64,000 nt of DNA from Aspidapion aeneum (taxonomy: Eukaryota > Arthropoda > Insecta > Coleoptera > Brentidae), in assembly GCA_963576565.1 (NCBI GenBank), contig OY755042.1, positions 3,090,112-3,154,111 of the forward strand, in the 5' to 3' direction. Under the pieces are notes generated by a model. That model ran no database searches, was not told the origin of the DNA, and saw only the letters and a list, made by a program, of their open reading frames with translations. How positions within the stretch are numbered: position 1 is the stretch's first letter; each line of letters begins with the position of its first letter. Positions 53,969-64,000 of this stretch are shown piece after piece. Both the position numbers and the translations under genes were made by a program.

Positions 53969-54687
53969 ATTGTTGTGTTTTTTAATACACATACTTAGGT
54001 GAAAAAAAGATGCATATTTATTTATTTTATTAAACTTTCCAAAAAAGTTTCAGAATTGGGATCTAAAAAGTTTTTATGTTAATCAATCTTTTACAAGGGT
54101 TATTCAAAAAATAAATTTGTCATGAAAATATTGTGTGTTAAAAGTCTCAACTGTTGTATTTTTTAAAAACGCAGCGTTTTAACCCACTAACCGTAATGTT
54201 CCGTTTAAAGTTCACATTTATTTGTTGAAAAGATGCTTTTTATATGAGCTTTTTATTTTAACAACAAAATTTATGACATTTGTCTAGGTATGACATTTGC
54301 CTAGGTAAGGTCATAGAAATAGAAAAATAAATAGAAGGCTTGTCAAACTGCGCAGACTTTAGGAAATGGGAAGAAATCCGCCATTTTTCCCAGATTGAGC
54401 AAATTCAAAGCAAGTCAAAGGCACGATATGAAAGGTTCATCATATAATTATAAAGATATTTGACAGACCGTTACTGTTTATATTCCACGAGAAAGACCGG
54501 CGCGGGCGCGGAAATATCACGTGACCGTAGGAGGGCCACAAAATAACGCCCCCCGGCCAGCTGTCATTATAAAACATGTGTGTTTTGGTATGTTTGTTTA
54601 CGTCGATTTTTTTTTAATTCGGGCATGAATTTTATGTGAATTTTATCAAAGTTATTAAAATAACGCAGCCCACGAAAAAGAAAACAA

Positions 54688-56810
54688 TGCCGCGAACGTG
54701 TAGTGTTGGTCCAACTATAAAACTGAAACCGAATATGTGTTAACTTTTAATTTGCCAGTGGAAATGCATAAAATTTGGTTGCGAAAAATTTCTAATGATT
54801 TAAGTATCTTAAAACGTCCACAGTAGTAGTAGTAGTAGTGGGGGGGGGGGGGTTGACCCGCAGGTCTGACAAGTAGGCCAGAGTAGGCCCTTTTTGCCAT
54901 GCCCCAAGTCTGTCCCTTAACCCACTCTCTGCACTTCCCTTTGATGGTCGGGTAACTCATTGGGCCTTCCTGTTCTCTTTACAAAGTCCAGTAAGTCTGC
55001 CCATTTGAGCATGTGCAGTTCTTCCTCGCTCAGAGTTGGCGCTCCGAGTGCCTGTTGTCTCATCCTTGCGTAGGCCTCGCATTCTGCCACGAGGTGTCTT
55101 GATGTTCTCTTCTTCCTGTCCACAGGCTGGGCAGGTAGGGTCATTCTCGACTCCTATACGTGTCATGTGCTTCCTCAACCGGTTATGTCCGGTTAGAGTA
55201 CCTATCAGCAGTCCGAGGTCTTTTCGTGTCCGTCCCAGCATCCATCTAATTCTGGTCGCTTTTGGACGGTCTACGAATTCTCTGGTCTGTCTGCAACCCG
55301 TTCCTGTTTCCCAGGAGTTTAATAGCGCGTCCTGGGCCCATTTGTTGAGTCCGCTTTGCACTTGTCTTTTTGTCACGCCCAAAAGTGGCTCCGGTCCTAC
55401 ATAGGCGGTTCCTGCCCCGAGTCGTGCGAGTTCGTCCGCCTTCTTGTTGCCTGGTACCCCCGTATGTCCCGGAACCCAAACCAGCGTCACCCGTTTGCCA
55501 TCGCGTAGGGTATCCAGCGCCTCTGCGCATTCTTCCACCAAGCCGTCAGCAATCTTGGGTGCGTTTAGCGCCTTCAGGGTAGTTTGACTGTCAGAGCATA
55601 TATATATAAGCTCCTCTTCGCTGTTCCGAACCTCTTCTAGGGTTGCCGCCATTATTATGGCGTAGACTTCTGCTTGAAAAACAGTAGCCTGCTCACCGAG
55701 CGAGTAGCTCTTCTGAACTTCTAGTTTTTTAAAAACGTCCACAAGTTTGCATCAAACATTTTCCTAACGAGCAGGTTATTTGGTTTGATGAGTGTGTTGC
55801 AAATGGAGAGTGTTGAAAATGTTCCGAAATACCTAAGTAGACAACCTGTATCTACTGTTCGATTAGCTGATGTCGAGAGGCAACAACTAGAAACTGCAAT
55901 ACAAGAAAGTCTTGAAACACTTTGAGCTCATAAGAAATCAAAAGTTTTATCAAATATTGAGGACATTTCAAAATTTTATTGTTCTAATACTAAAATAAAC
56001 AAAAATTAGATTTTTAGCCAAGAACGTGACACAGTCTGCCTGTGCCTGATGACAATTTTGAACAACAATCCGTCACTAAAATCTGTAATTTTTTGTAAAT
56101 GTTAACAATGAGTTTTATTTTTGGACAGCACCGATACACTTGAAGAGCTAATGCAGTTTATTGAAATAAAACTTGCAAACGGGAAAGAAGTGGTAAAAGA
56201 TAAGATTGATTAAATAATAGACATCTTTAGTGACATTTTCGATACTGAGAGTGAAAAATGTGTTCAATTGTCATTTCTTATTGAACAATTAGGTCTCTTG
56301 AAATGGTCACCTGAGACTCGAAGATATTGTGGATACACTTTAATGTTGGCTTCATCTTTGTTTATCCAGTCATCCAGTGCATACATGTCAATTTACAAAA
56401 CTAAGGTAATATGTCTTCTGCACCCTCGCAATATTTAAAACTGATTTGTAAAATATCGTTAACGGATAGTAATCTCTCCGGTAGTATGCAATATTTAAAA
56501 AGTAAGATACAGCTTTTAAAAGAACATGAGTTAGTAGTTAACTTACACATTGATGAAATATATATTAAACTTTGTGCTGGGTAATTTTTCCAAAAATTAT
56601 TGACGACCAATACATTCAGTTTATTGAACGTGAAAACCATCTCACTTTTTCACAAAATTATTTGTTTCTTTTTAATAAATTATTGTGACATGTTTTATAT
56701 TAAAAAAATTTCTTTATATTACTCTAGCGAGTGTTTTTGTGGAGAAAAACTATTATCAAATCTTAAAAAAATTAGTTTAAGGGCATGTAAAGTTTTTTAA
56801 AATAATTTTA
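54688..56810 (+). pseudogene. THAP-domain transposase pseudogene (P-element type)
   Basis: It begins MPRTCSV, the usual start of a THAP C2CH zinc finger. After a frameshift come NYKTETEYV, TFNLPVEMHKIWLRKISND and LSILKRP, up to the LINE insertion. Directly after the insertion the same frame resumes with QVCIKHFPNEQVIWFDECV, which supplies the Cys and His of the finger, and later LSRQPVSTVRLADVERQQL. Further on are EQLGLLKWSPETRRYCGY (about 56284) and HELVVNLHIDEIYIKLC (about 56530), which fit the pre-catalytic part and first acidic residue of P-type transposases. Stops and frameshifts show it is dead. Confidence 0.75.
54823..55731 (-). mobile_element. R1-like LINE 3' fragment inserted in the THAP gene
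   Basis: Flanked by a perfect 12-bp duplication aaaacgtccaca (54811-54822 and 55732-55743). The minus strand starts in RNase H (FQAEVYAIIMAATLEEV, ICSDSQTTLKALNAPK, LVWVPGHTGVPGNKKADELA), followed by GHNRLRKHMTRIG and a cysteine knuckle (CPACGQEEE). One frameshift near 55130 moves the last part (HLVAECEAYARMRQQALG) to another frame. It ends with a C-run and (CTA)n tail at 54823-54853. It is GC-rich compared with its surroundings. Confidence 0.93.
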
Positions 56811-57231
56811 TTAAAAAGCATAATGATTTAGTATCTGCTAATAAATCTTTGAATATGAACACAGACAAAGATGATGACACTCAAAGAAAAATTAAAAAAC
56901 TTAAAGCTTAGGTTTGTTATGTCCAATTTTAAAAGACTTGTATAGATTTAAAGTAACTAACGATATTATGTACCTAATATACCTGAAGATATTAGAGTGC
57001 AAATTTTATATAATTTTTTATTTTATAGATTCAGTTCTTCTATCTATAATAAACACATACAAAATATTTTTTTAAATTTTTGCCTATATGAGAACAAAAA
57101 ATTTTTGTCAATTTATTTAAATTGTATAAAAACAAAAAATATATTAAGCAATACAATAAGAATCCTGGAACTCCTAAGATCACGTGACCGCCGACTTGCT
57201 TATAACGCGCCATGGCCGGTCTTTATCGTTG

Positions 57232-58101
57232 GCTGCGGGTTTATACTACACCTGTAAGGTCACTGCGTTCTAAAGCCTGGCGACGCAGTTTTCGTGATCC
57301 AGTGACCCATGTTGTGCTTGTTCACCATAACGACCTCTAGGAGTAACTGCTTGTACTTAAAATCTGTGAAAAAATGGCGGCCAACGTTCCGTTTCCCCTA
57401 TTGGAGGTTACGCAGAAGTCGAATTATATTTTTAACCTGAACAAAACTCAATAAATTGCATCTGTTCATTTGTACAGCCCTGTTCGGACTACGCATCTTA
57501 CTTAGGCAACTTTTGTTTGATAAGTGTTCTCTTTCTCTCTCAGACAATGACACTTGGAGAGAGGTAGAGTTCCAAAAGTTGCATGCATTTTATAGAAAAT
57601 TTGCATATTGAGAAACGGGCCTACAATATCCAACTTTGATGATGTAACTTAACTAAATTGTTAAGTCTCTCTTATAATGTAAGTATTTTTTATTGAATAG
57701 GATTTATATAAATATTTAATCCAAATATTACTGTGTATGAACAATAATAATAATATTTAATTTTTTAATCCTTGTCAATTTATGTGTGTTTTCTCTTATA
57801 GGTAGGCTATGAATGTAAAAATTGTATCACTGACTTAAGTACATGCATATAACTACCCAGTAGGAAAATTTAAAAAATAGTACAGTAGCCCATCGATTAA
57901 TACTTTTACCAACGTTTTAAAGTAGCCTCCTAATTAGGACAGATGAAAGGTTTTCACGATATTTTTAAAACAGCATTATAATTGATTTTTTAAAAACAAA
58001 ATTAATTTAAAATCTCTATAAATACCAGTACCTTTAGAATTTTGAGGGCATAATGCCATGCAAGGCTACTCCACGATTCACCAATTTTTTGACGTCATAA
58101 A
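57232..58101. other. intergenic, no recognised feature
   Basis: Unique-looking AT-rich sequence without a convincing frame. Confidence 0.4.
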
Positions 58102-59460
58102 CCACTAAACACAAAAAACATTTTAATAACGTCAAAATAATGTATAAATTCAAAGCATAACGTTAGGTTGGATGTTAGTTTTTAACGTCATATTCATAGT
58201 GAAAAAGAAGCTTAATAACCCGTTTTCTGACGTTAGAAAAATATTCTTATTTTATTGTAACGTTTTTTAAAGTGTTTTTCGAACGTTAAAAAAATATTGA
58301 TTTTTAACAGTGGAAAATAAATGTTTTTCTAACATTGAAAAATAAATGCTTTTTCACAATGAAAAAATATATTTTTTCCAAATATCTCTTAAGATAAGGT
58401 AACATAAATAACGTAAATAAAATTCTTCTATTTTGGAAACGCAGGGCAGCAACAGTCTGTTGAGGTTTTCGTGAACTCGATACTCAGTAAAGGAAATTCG
58501 AATCCGTAGCTTCTGAAAATAAAATTTAAAATTATATGTAAACAATAATTTTGTAGTAAGTGCCTCGCTCTCGTTCTCATTAATGCTCAAGTGAATACAA
58601 GGCCAACAATATTTAACTGAATGCTCGTTTGAAATTCGCACTCTGATCGGATGGGGTCCCGTGCCGAGGCATTCGTTTGGTCCCGCTGCGAGGCTTGCGA
58701 ATTCTGTCTCAAATGAATACGCGGCTTAAGGTCCGGCGGATAATCATTCGCGGTGAATTGTCGCATTCCCTGTCTAATTAACTAATTCCATACAAAACAA
58801 TTTTTTTACTTTTTTTTTACTATTCTTACCTAATTTTGTGATGCTTTATTTAAATCACTGCATACATATTTGTTATACTTTAACTATACCATCTTTTCCA
58901 CACAACTGGTGTATATTCCTATCCAAATATGTATTCACTATCATTATTAATAATTGTGCTAATCATTATTAATAATGTTTTTACTACAAAAGGGAAATAT
59001 TTTAACCAAAATTGCACAAATTGTATCTGCTACCGACTCGTATGAACTCGCAGCGAAATGCAACTAAAAATGGCGATGGCCCGTTCTGGTAGTTGAACTA
59101 TGCGGCAGCGCCCTCTATAGTATCATTTTTTTTAATGTTTAAAAAACAAAACATTTATTAGCTTCATATTTCTTAAACTCAACGTTAGAAATGAGATCTA
59201 GGAAAAACATTATAAAAATAACCATATATTGATGGTATTATTTTTAATGTTAATAAAATTATGGTTTTTTAAATATTGGTTTCTTAACGTTATTAAGAAA
59301 TATATTTTTGGTAATGCTTTTACATGAAATTTTCGTTAGGATTTTCAACATGTTTCTTTAATGTCAAAAGTTGCTTAAGTTTAACACAAATTTGTGCTAG
59401 AAAAAAAAACATTTTTTTTCAACATTTATTTAACATTTTTTACGATTTTGTGCTTAGTGG
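58102..59460. mobile_element. possible DNA element with CCACTAAACACAAAA ends
   Basis: ccactaaacacaaaa (left) and ttttgtgcttagtgg (right) are inverted with one mismatch. Inside both ends are many aacgtta/taacgtt and aacatt motifs. No target duplication was identified. Confidence 0.42.
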
Positions 59461-59589
59461 GAAATAAGTAATTTTACTGTAAAATATCGAATAATGGTTT
59501 GACATGGTGCATGGCAGGAAATTTGTACTCAAAATGGAAAATACTATGTTTTAAACATATTAACCTTTTACCCTCAGATGCACCGTAAG

Positions 59590-60789
59590 CATTGGCGTAG
59601 CAAGCCTTGCTTTTCAGGGGGGCCGTGGCCCCGGTCTATCTTGAACAAAAAGCAAACATAGGTTTTAAAGAGTCGTGCAAAGTGTGCAATGAATTAAAAA
59701 AAAATACGCGCATTAAATGTTCTAATATTTTAATATAACAAATTTAATAATACATTTACCAACTTATTTATATGTATACACAGGAAGTATGTAATTCAGC
59801 AATTCTACAAAGAAAGTTTTCTACGTCGCTGACTGAAAGCGTCTACCACACTGTCTAAGTCGACCTCAACATCTTTTTCTATGAATAACAATGACAAACC
59901 TGAGTGTCTCTCTTGAGTCATAGTTGTTCTAAGCCAATTAAAAACTATCCTCATGGCAGAGAAAGACCTCTCGCAAGTTGCACTTGAAATTGGAAGAATA
60001 CTCGCAACTTTAAAAAGTTGGTAGAGGTTTGGATAGGTGTTTTCTGCTATATGTTGTTTGATAGAATCATGACCAACAGTTTGATTTAACCGAAAAATAC
60101 AATTCTTTAAAACGGCAATTTCTGCTCTTAGAGCATAAGTATTAATATTAAAAATTTCCCGGTATTGCTCGACGAATTTATTCCATTTAACGACGTGGGA
60201 AAACTTAATATGAAAATGGTTATGAAATTGTCACCAAAATCGGAAAATTTTCATAAGACAGTAAACGCTAACCTCAAAAAAACTAAAAAGATTATTATAT
60301 TTATTTTAGAAAAACAGTTTAAAAAGGTCTTTTATAACCTTACGACATCTTCAACCCAATTTCGGAAACAGAGGGGCAAAGGTCGCTATCTTTATTAAAT
60401 GCGAAATTTAACTTACACTTCTATAATATTTTACAAGATGTCGCCAATATGTATGAAATATTCAATATGCATAATTATGTTTAAATTTAAAAAATATTTT
60501 CGGGAAATTGCATAAGTGCAGAAAAGTTACCGATAATTTAAAGAGAAAAAGCCTAACTCCGCAAGACAAGGGATTTTGCTGAAATGTAAACATTATCTGA
60601 ATGATTTTAAATTTTAATGCACCTATTTTATTTGAATATTTCCCGAATAATAATAGAAAAGTATGTATTTTCAGCGTCATGTTATTTTACTAGTAGTCGG
60701 TAGGGGAGGCCTAAAATATCTTACTGGGGCCTGAGGGACTTCAGGGGGGGCCAGGCCCCCCCTGCCCCCCCCCCCTAGCTACGCCAATG
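59590..60789 (-). mobile_element. 1.2 kb hAT family, complete copy 3
   Basis: Ends cattggcgtagc and gctacgccaatg, with a perfect 8-bp duplication accgtaag (59582-59589 and 60790-60797). It is the inverse of copy 2 at 28004 with few changes. The minus strand at about 59800-60130 encodes the hAT dimerisation domain (CERSFSAMR present). Confidence 0.93.
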
Positions 60790-60797
60790 ACCGTAAG

Positions 60798-61222
60798 CAC
60801 CTAAGCGCAATTATGGGTTTAATCGCACTTAAGTGCTTGTTGCTCACATACGATGCAAAATCTAGATGGATTAGCTCAGCCTTGTTACGGTGTATCTAGG
60901 GTTTAATGATCAGCAATGAATACGTATTCATTGTGATCACTCATTTTCGAAGCCTGTATTTTTTGCCACGACTATACATTACATATATGGGACAATGAGG
61001 CAAACATTTAAAGAGTTTTTTTAGAGTGAGAAACCTTTCTCTCTCTAGTTCTATCCACCCGTGGTATTCTGTGAACTTAATACTTCAACGAGATTGTCAG
61101 TATTTTTTAAAATTGTTTTTGTTAAACAAAAATAAAAATGATGATCACGAATTTTATAGGAATGAAAAGCCGGTTTCCTTTTTGAAGTAGCTTTGAATAT
61201 TTAAAAAACTTTATTAGTAGAT
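60798..61222. other. intergenic, no recognised feature
   Basis: No frame or repeat partner recognised. Confidence 0.4.
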
Positions 61223-61649
61223 AGTTTAAGTTGTGCTACGTATTTTTACGTAAGCATGAGATTTGACAGTTACGCAAGCGCACTTCGTCACACCGTCGAC
61301 AAGGTCACGTTAGGAGCTTACGTATTTACGTTAGCTTAAGGCAGTCTGCGGGCACCTTAACGTTACCAAAGAATAGAATTGGTTGATTGACCGATCGAAA
61401 AATGAGGTCTAGGCGATAATTTCCGCTTCCAGTACAAACGATTCTTTGCAAATATATTCCTACTGTAGTTGAAAAGACAAAAAACAAAATTGTAACATAA
61501 AAAAAACACAGTGCCGAATTCCATATTCTCTGCTATTAGTAGACTTGTTATGGTAACGTAAAAACATTCAACTTAAACTCAAATTTAGAACAAAACGTTG
61601 AGCGCTTAACGTGCAGTTTTACGTAAAAATACGTGGCACAACTTAAACT
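61223..61649. mobile_element. 427-bp MITE with AGTTTAAGTTGTGC ends, intact copy
   Basis: About 30 bp inverted ends (agtttaagttgtgctacgta; tacgtggcacaacttaaact). TA-rich flanks on both sides (gat, ata) leave the exact target size open. This copy lacks the insertion present in the 62.5 kb copy. Confidence 0.8.
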
Positions 61650-61849
61650 ATATAGTACCTAATCGCAGTAAAAATCCAGCGATAGATTAAAAATCAAACG
61701 TCCGCGAACTTTCAAAACCACAGAACATCATAGAAAGTAGAAGTAAAAAAGGAAAGGTAGCACCTCCTGTGCAGCGTGCTCTCTCAACAAAAAATATCCA
61801 ATAATTTTGCCTTACTTTGCATATTATGTAGAGGCCTATCCCGTTATAT

Positions 61850-61965
61850 ATATAGAGATCATTGGCCCAGGGCGCATGTGCCGTGATATGGCCATCAAAA
61901 ACAATCGCACAATGACATCAACAAAGTGGAAGAAGGCGATGGTTGTTTTGATAGCCATAGCAATG
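61850..61965 (+). repeat. diverged relative of the 24.8 kb hAT-like element
   Basis: gatatggccatcaaaaacaa and gacatcaacaaagtggaaga resemble the end region of 25320-25400 (gtgaccatcaaaaaa; gacgtcaacaaagtggagga). The small open frame here is explained by this repeat. Confidence 0.45.
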
Positions 61966-62492
61966 TCGATATTTTTAAACATGTTTTTAAAGTTAGCAGC
62001 CAACCAGTTTTTTTATGGTTAATGTTTCCCAGTCATTTTTGCTAAAACTGCTATAGTTATGCTTTTGCAGTAAGTGATTTTTGTTTAGTTGAAAAAAAAG
62101 TTTTTCTGGGATCTATTCTGCAAAAGTGTTTCTCTCAGAGTACCTATCACATCTTCGCTCTTTTCCATTGATGGAGATAAAGAAAAATATAAAAGCCTAA
62201 TTTGAATAATTAAAAAATAGGAAGTTAACTAAAGTACTCAAATAATATTAAAGTTTTATATGCGACTTTTACTTGTTGGCGGCCATCTTATAATAAAATG
62301 TGCAAATTATTTTTGAGGTGTCTCTCTTTATCAGATCATGGGCCCCTGCTATACATAAGTATATACCTAAGTAATTACTGTTTGTGACAATAATAACACG
62401 TTGACAATAAATATGATTATACTTAAACAAATTTACTCTGGTTTTTAGTTTTTAAGAGATACAGGAAAATCTATATTTAAATTTAATTTATT

Positions 62493-63498
62493 TTAAGTTG
62501 TGCTGCGTATTTTTACGTAAGCATGAGATTTGACAGATACGCAAGCGCACTTCGTCACACCGTCGTCAAGGTCACATTAGAAGCTTACGTATTTACGTTA
62601 GCTTACGGCAGTCTGCGGGCACCTTAACGTTACGAAAGGATAGAATTGGTTGATTGACCGATCGAAAAATGAGGCCTAGGCGATAATTTCCGCTTCCAGT
62701 ACAAACGATTCTTTGCAAATATATTGCTACTGTAGTTGATAAGACAAAAAACAAAATTGTAACATCAAAAAAAACACAGTGCCGCATTACATATTCTCTG
62801 CTATTAGTAGACTTGTTATGGTAACGTAAAAACATTCAACTTATAGCCTTTTTCCTCGCAGTAACTACAAGTTACCAGGTAACCTGGTTACTCGTTTTCT
62901 GTTTTTCTTCGCTGAGTAACACTAACTATGACGTCACGAGTAACCACACAGTGTAACGAGCCTAGCAGACGTGGTTGCTGAAATATTTTGAGGTTAAGAT
63001 CGTTTTTTTTCAAAATGTTTGATTTTAATTAATATATTAACAACGAATTATGTTTGCTAACGGTAGAAAATGAAGCAAATTATAACAGATTATTAATTGG
63101 TAAGTTAGTTCTTAAAATTTTTCGTAGTAATCTTTTTTAAAGCTAGGTTCACATGAATTAATAACAGGTCGTCCAACTTGTACAAGTCAAGAAATTAAAC
63201 TATCAACCCCTATTAAATTAACTATTTGAAAAATAGTGCTCAGCTATTAATTTCACCCACCCTTCTTTTTCTATGGAATACAAGGGAGCGTGAGTCAATT
63301 GAAAATGTCATCCACAGCTGACTCTCTGACGTCATACAGCGGTTACTCCGAGTAACCGTGACGTCATTTCGAGTAACTTAAAATCAGTGACTAGTAACCT
63401 CGAGGAAAAAGGCCTTTAAACTCAAATTTGGAACAAAACGTAAAGCGCTTAACGTGCAGTTTTACGTAAAGATACGTAGCACAACTTAAACTATCTAT
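62493..63498. mobile_element. AGTTTAAGTTGTGC MITE, second copy with insertion
   Basis: Matches 61223-61649 throughout except for a 572-bp insertion after caactta. The left tip is slightly shortened (ttttaagttgtgctgcgtat). Confidence 0.82.
62844..63415. mobile_element. TTA-target DNA element nested in the MITE
   Basis: Flanked by TTA (62841-62843 and 63416-63418), while the empty paralogous site reads caacttaaactc. The ends tagcctttttcctcg and cgaggaaaaaggcct are inverted. Several GTAAC/GTTAC boxes lie near both ends. The TTA target fits PIF/Harbinger; no transposase is present. Confidence 0.85.
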
Positions 63499-64000
63499 TA
63501 TTAGATATTTATTATGAAATTTTTTAAAACTTTTGCTCTAAAGTTTAAATGAACTTTTATTAAAAATAATTTTATTTTTACTTCAAAAATAAAGTAAGTA
63601 AGCATAGTTGGTAGTTAGCAATTTACAAAGATGAAACAAAATAAACAGTTTTCAGCCAATGAACGGTAGTTCATTGATTCAGTGTAAATACAATAAAATT
63701 AATATAATGAATTCACTTAAAGTTTATTACATAATATTAATTTTCGTGTACATTAAGTCAATGTTTTTAGATCATCTTTTTCGTTCTTTTTAGACTTGGG
63801 AATGATTAAATTATAACCGTAGTCTTGTTGGTGTTAAAATAATTAGATTTTAAGAAAATACCAAAGTCATGAACAACAAAGTAAGATAGCTGGTAAAAAA
63901 TAATAAACTAAGAATGATGTGATGCCTTAACAAAATATAAAATACTCTTTAAAAAAATCTAAAATATTTAAAATTGATAATATAATATTACCATTTAAAA
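63499..64000. other. AT-rich intergenic sequence to window end
   Basis: No feature recognised. Confidence 0.45.

Larger units (their letters stand above)
54486..57231 (+). mobile_element. P-element-like transposon relic with split THAP gene
   Basis: Left end cacgagaaagaccggc and right end gccggtctttatcgttg are imperfect inverted repeats. Both are followed inward by an atcacgtgacc-type motif (54516-54526 and 57179-57189) and TAGGAG. Between them the + strand holds a decayed transposase gene whose first domain is a THAP zinc finger (see next entry). An R1-like LINE is inserted at 54823-55731. No P-type 8-bp target duplication was confirmed. Confidence 0.65.

Noticed and set aside
61807..62022. 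71-codon frame with a hydrophobic C-terminus
   Set aside because: Its centre matches a repeat-family end and no gene structure surrounds it.

Overview
The window is eukaryotic and almost certainly from an insect: AT-rich, intron-rich and very dense in transposable elements. A beetle is a guess only. One host gene is clearly recognisable: most of knickkopf (Knk), the cuticle-chitin organising protein, on the + strand. Nine exons (22158-22376, 23624-23824, 33506-33679, 36357-36553, 40213-40457, 42282-42471, 43279-43408, 47702-47866, 48134-48307) join with GT/AG borders and matching phases into 564 codons plus a stop. They encode the end of a first DM13 domain, a second DM13, a DOMON domain, a plastocyanin-like region and a hydrophobic C-terminal tail that fits a GPI-anchor signal. 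The 5' exons (signal peptide and most of DM13-1) were not found in the upstream 22 kb. A second acceptor after the first DOMON exon opens a 72-codon frame in the right phase, followed by AATAAA. This is a candidate alternative 3' terminal exon giving a soluble, anchor-less isoform.

Almost everything else is mobile DNA or its remains. 1-22 kb (upstream of the visible exons): an RTE-like LINE fragment, a mini-me/DINE-like element with tandem units, a large inverted-repeat element holding a Tigger/pogo relic and a hAT element (itself holding another hAT-like element), truncated hAT copies, Jockey and R1-like LINE fragments, several fold-back elements, a TTCGG array and a hAT-like MITE. 22-48 kb (Knk introns): the 9.7 kb second intron carries a hAT element with two further transposons nested in it, a TA-target MITE holding a hAT-like insertion, and two microsatellite-bearing elements. 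Later introns carry a MULE-like element 38 bp from a splice acceptor, a PIF/Harbinger element, an RTE 3' end, large fold-back elements and a hAT nested in a long-TIR element. 48-64 kb (downstream): a second copy of a 1 kb long-hairpin element, a broken P-element-like THAP transposase gene split by an R1-like LINE, a third copy of the 1.2 kb hAT, and a paired repeat in which one copy holds a TTA-target insertion.

Many element boundaries are fixed by target-site duplications read directly, so insertion order can be reconstructed at several loci. Family names for elements without coding sequence are inferences. No tRNA, rRNA, CRISPR or bacterial-type operon was seen.
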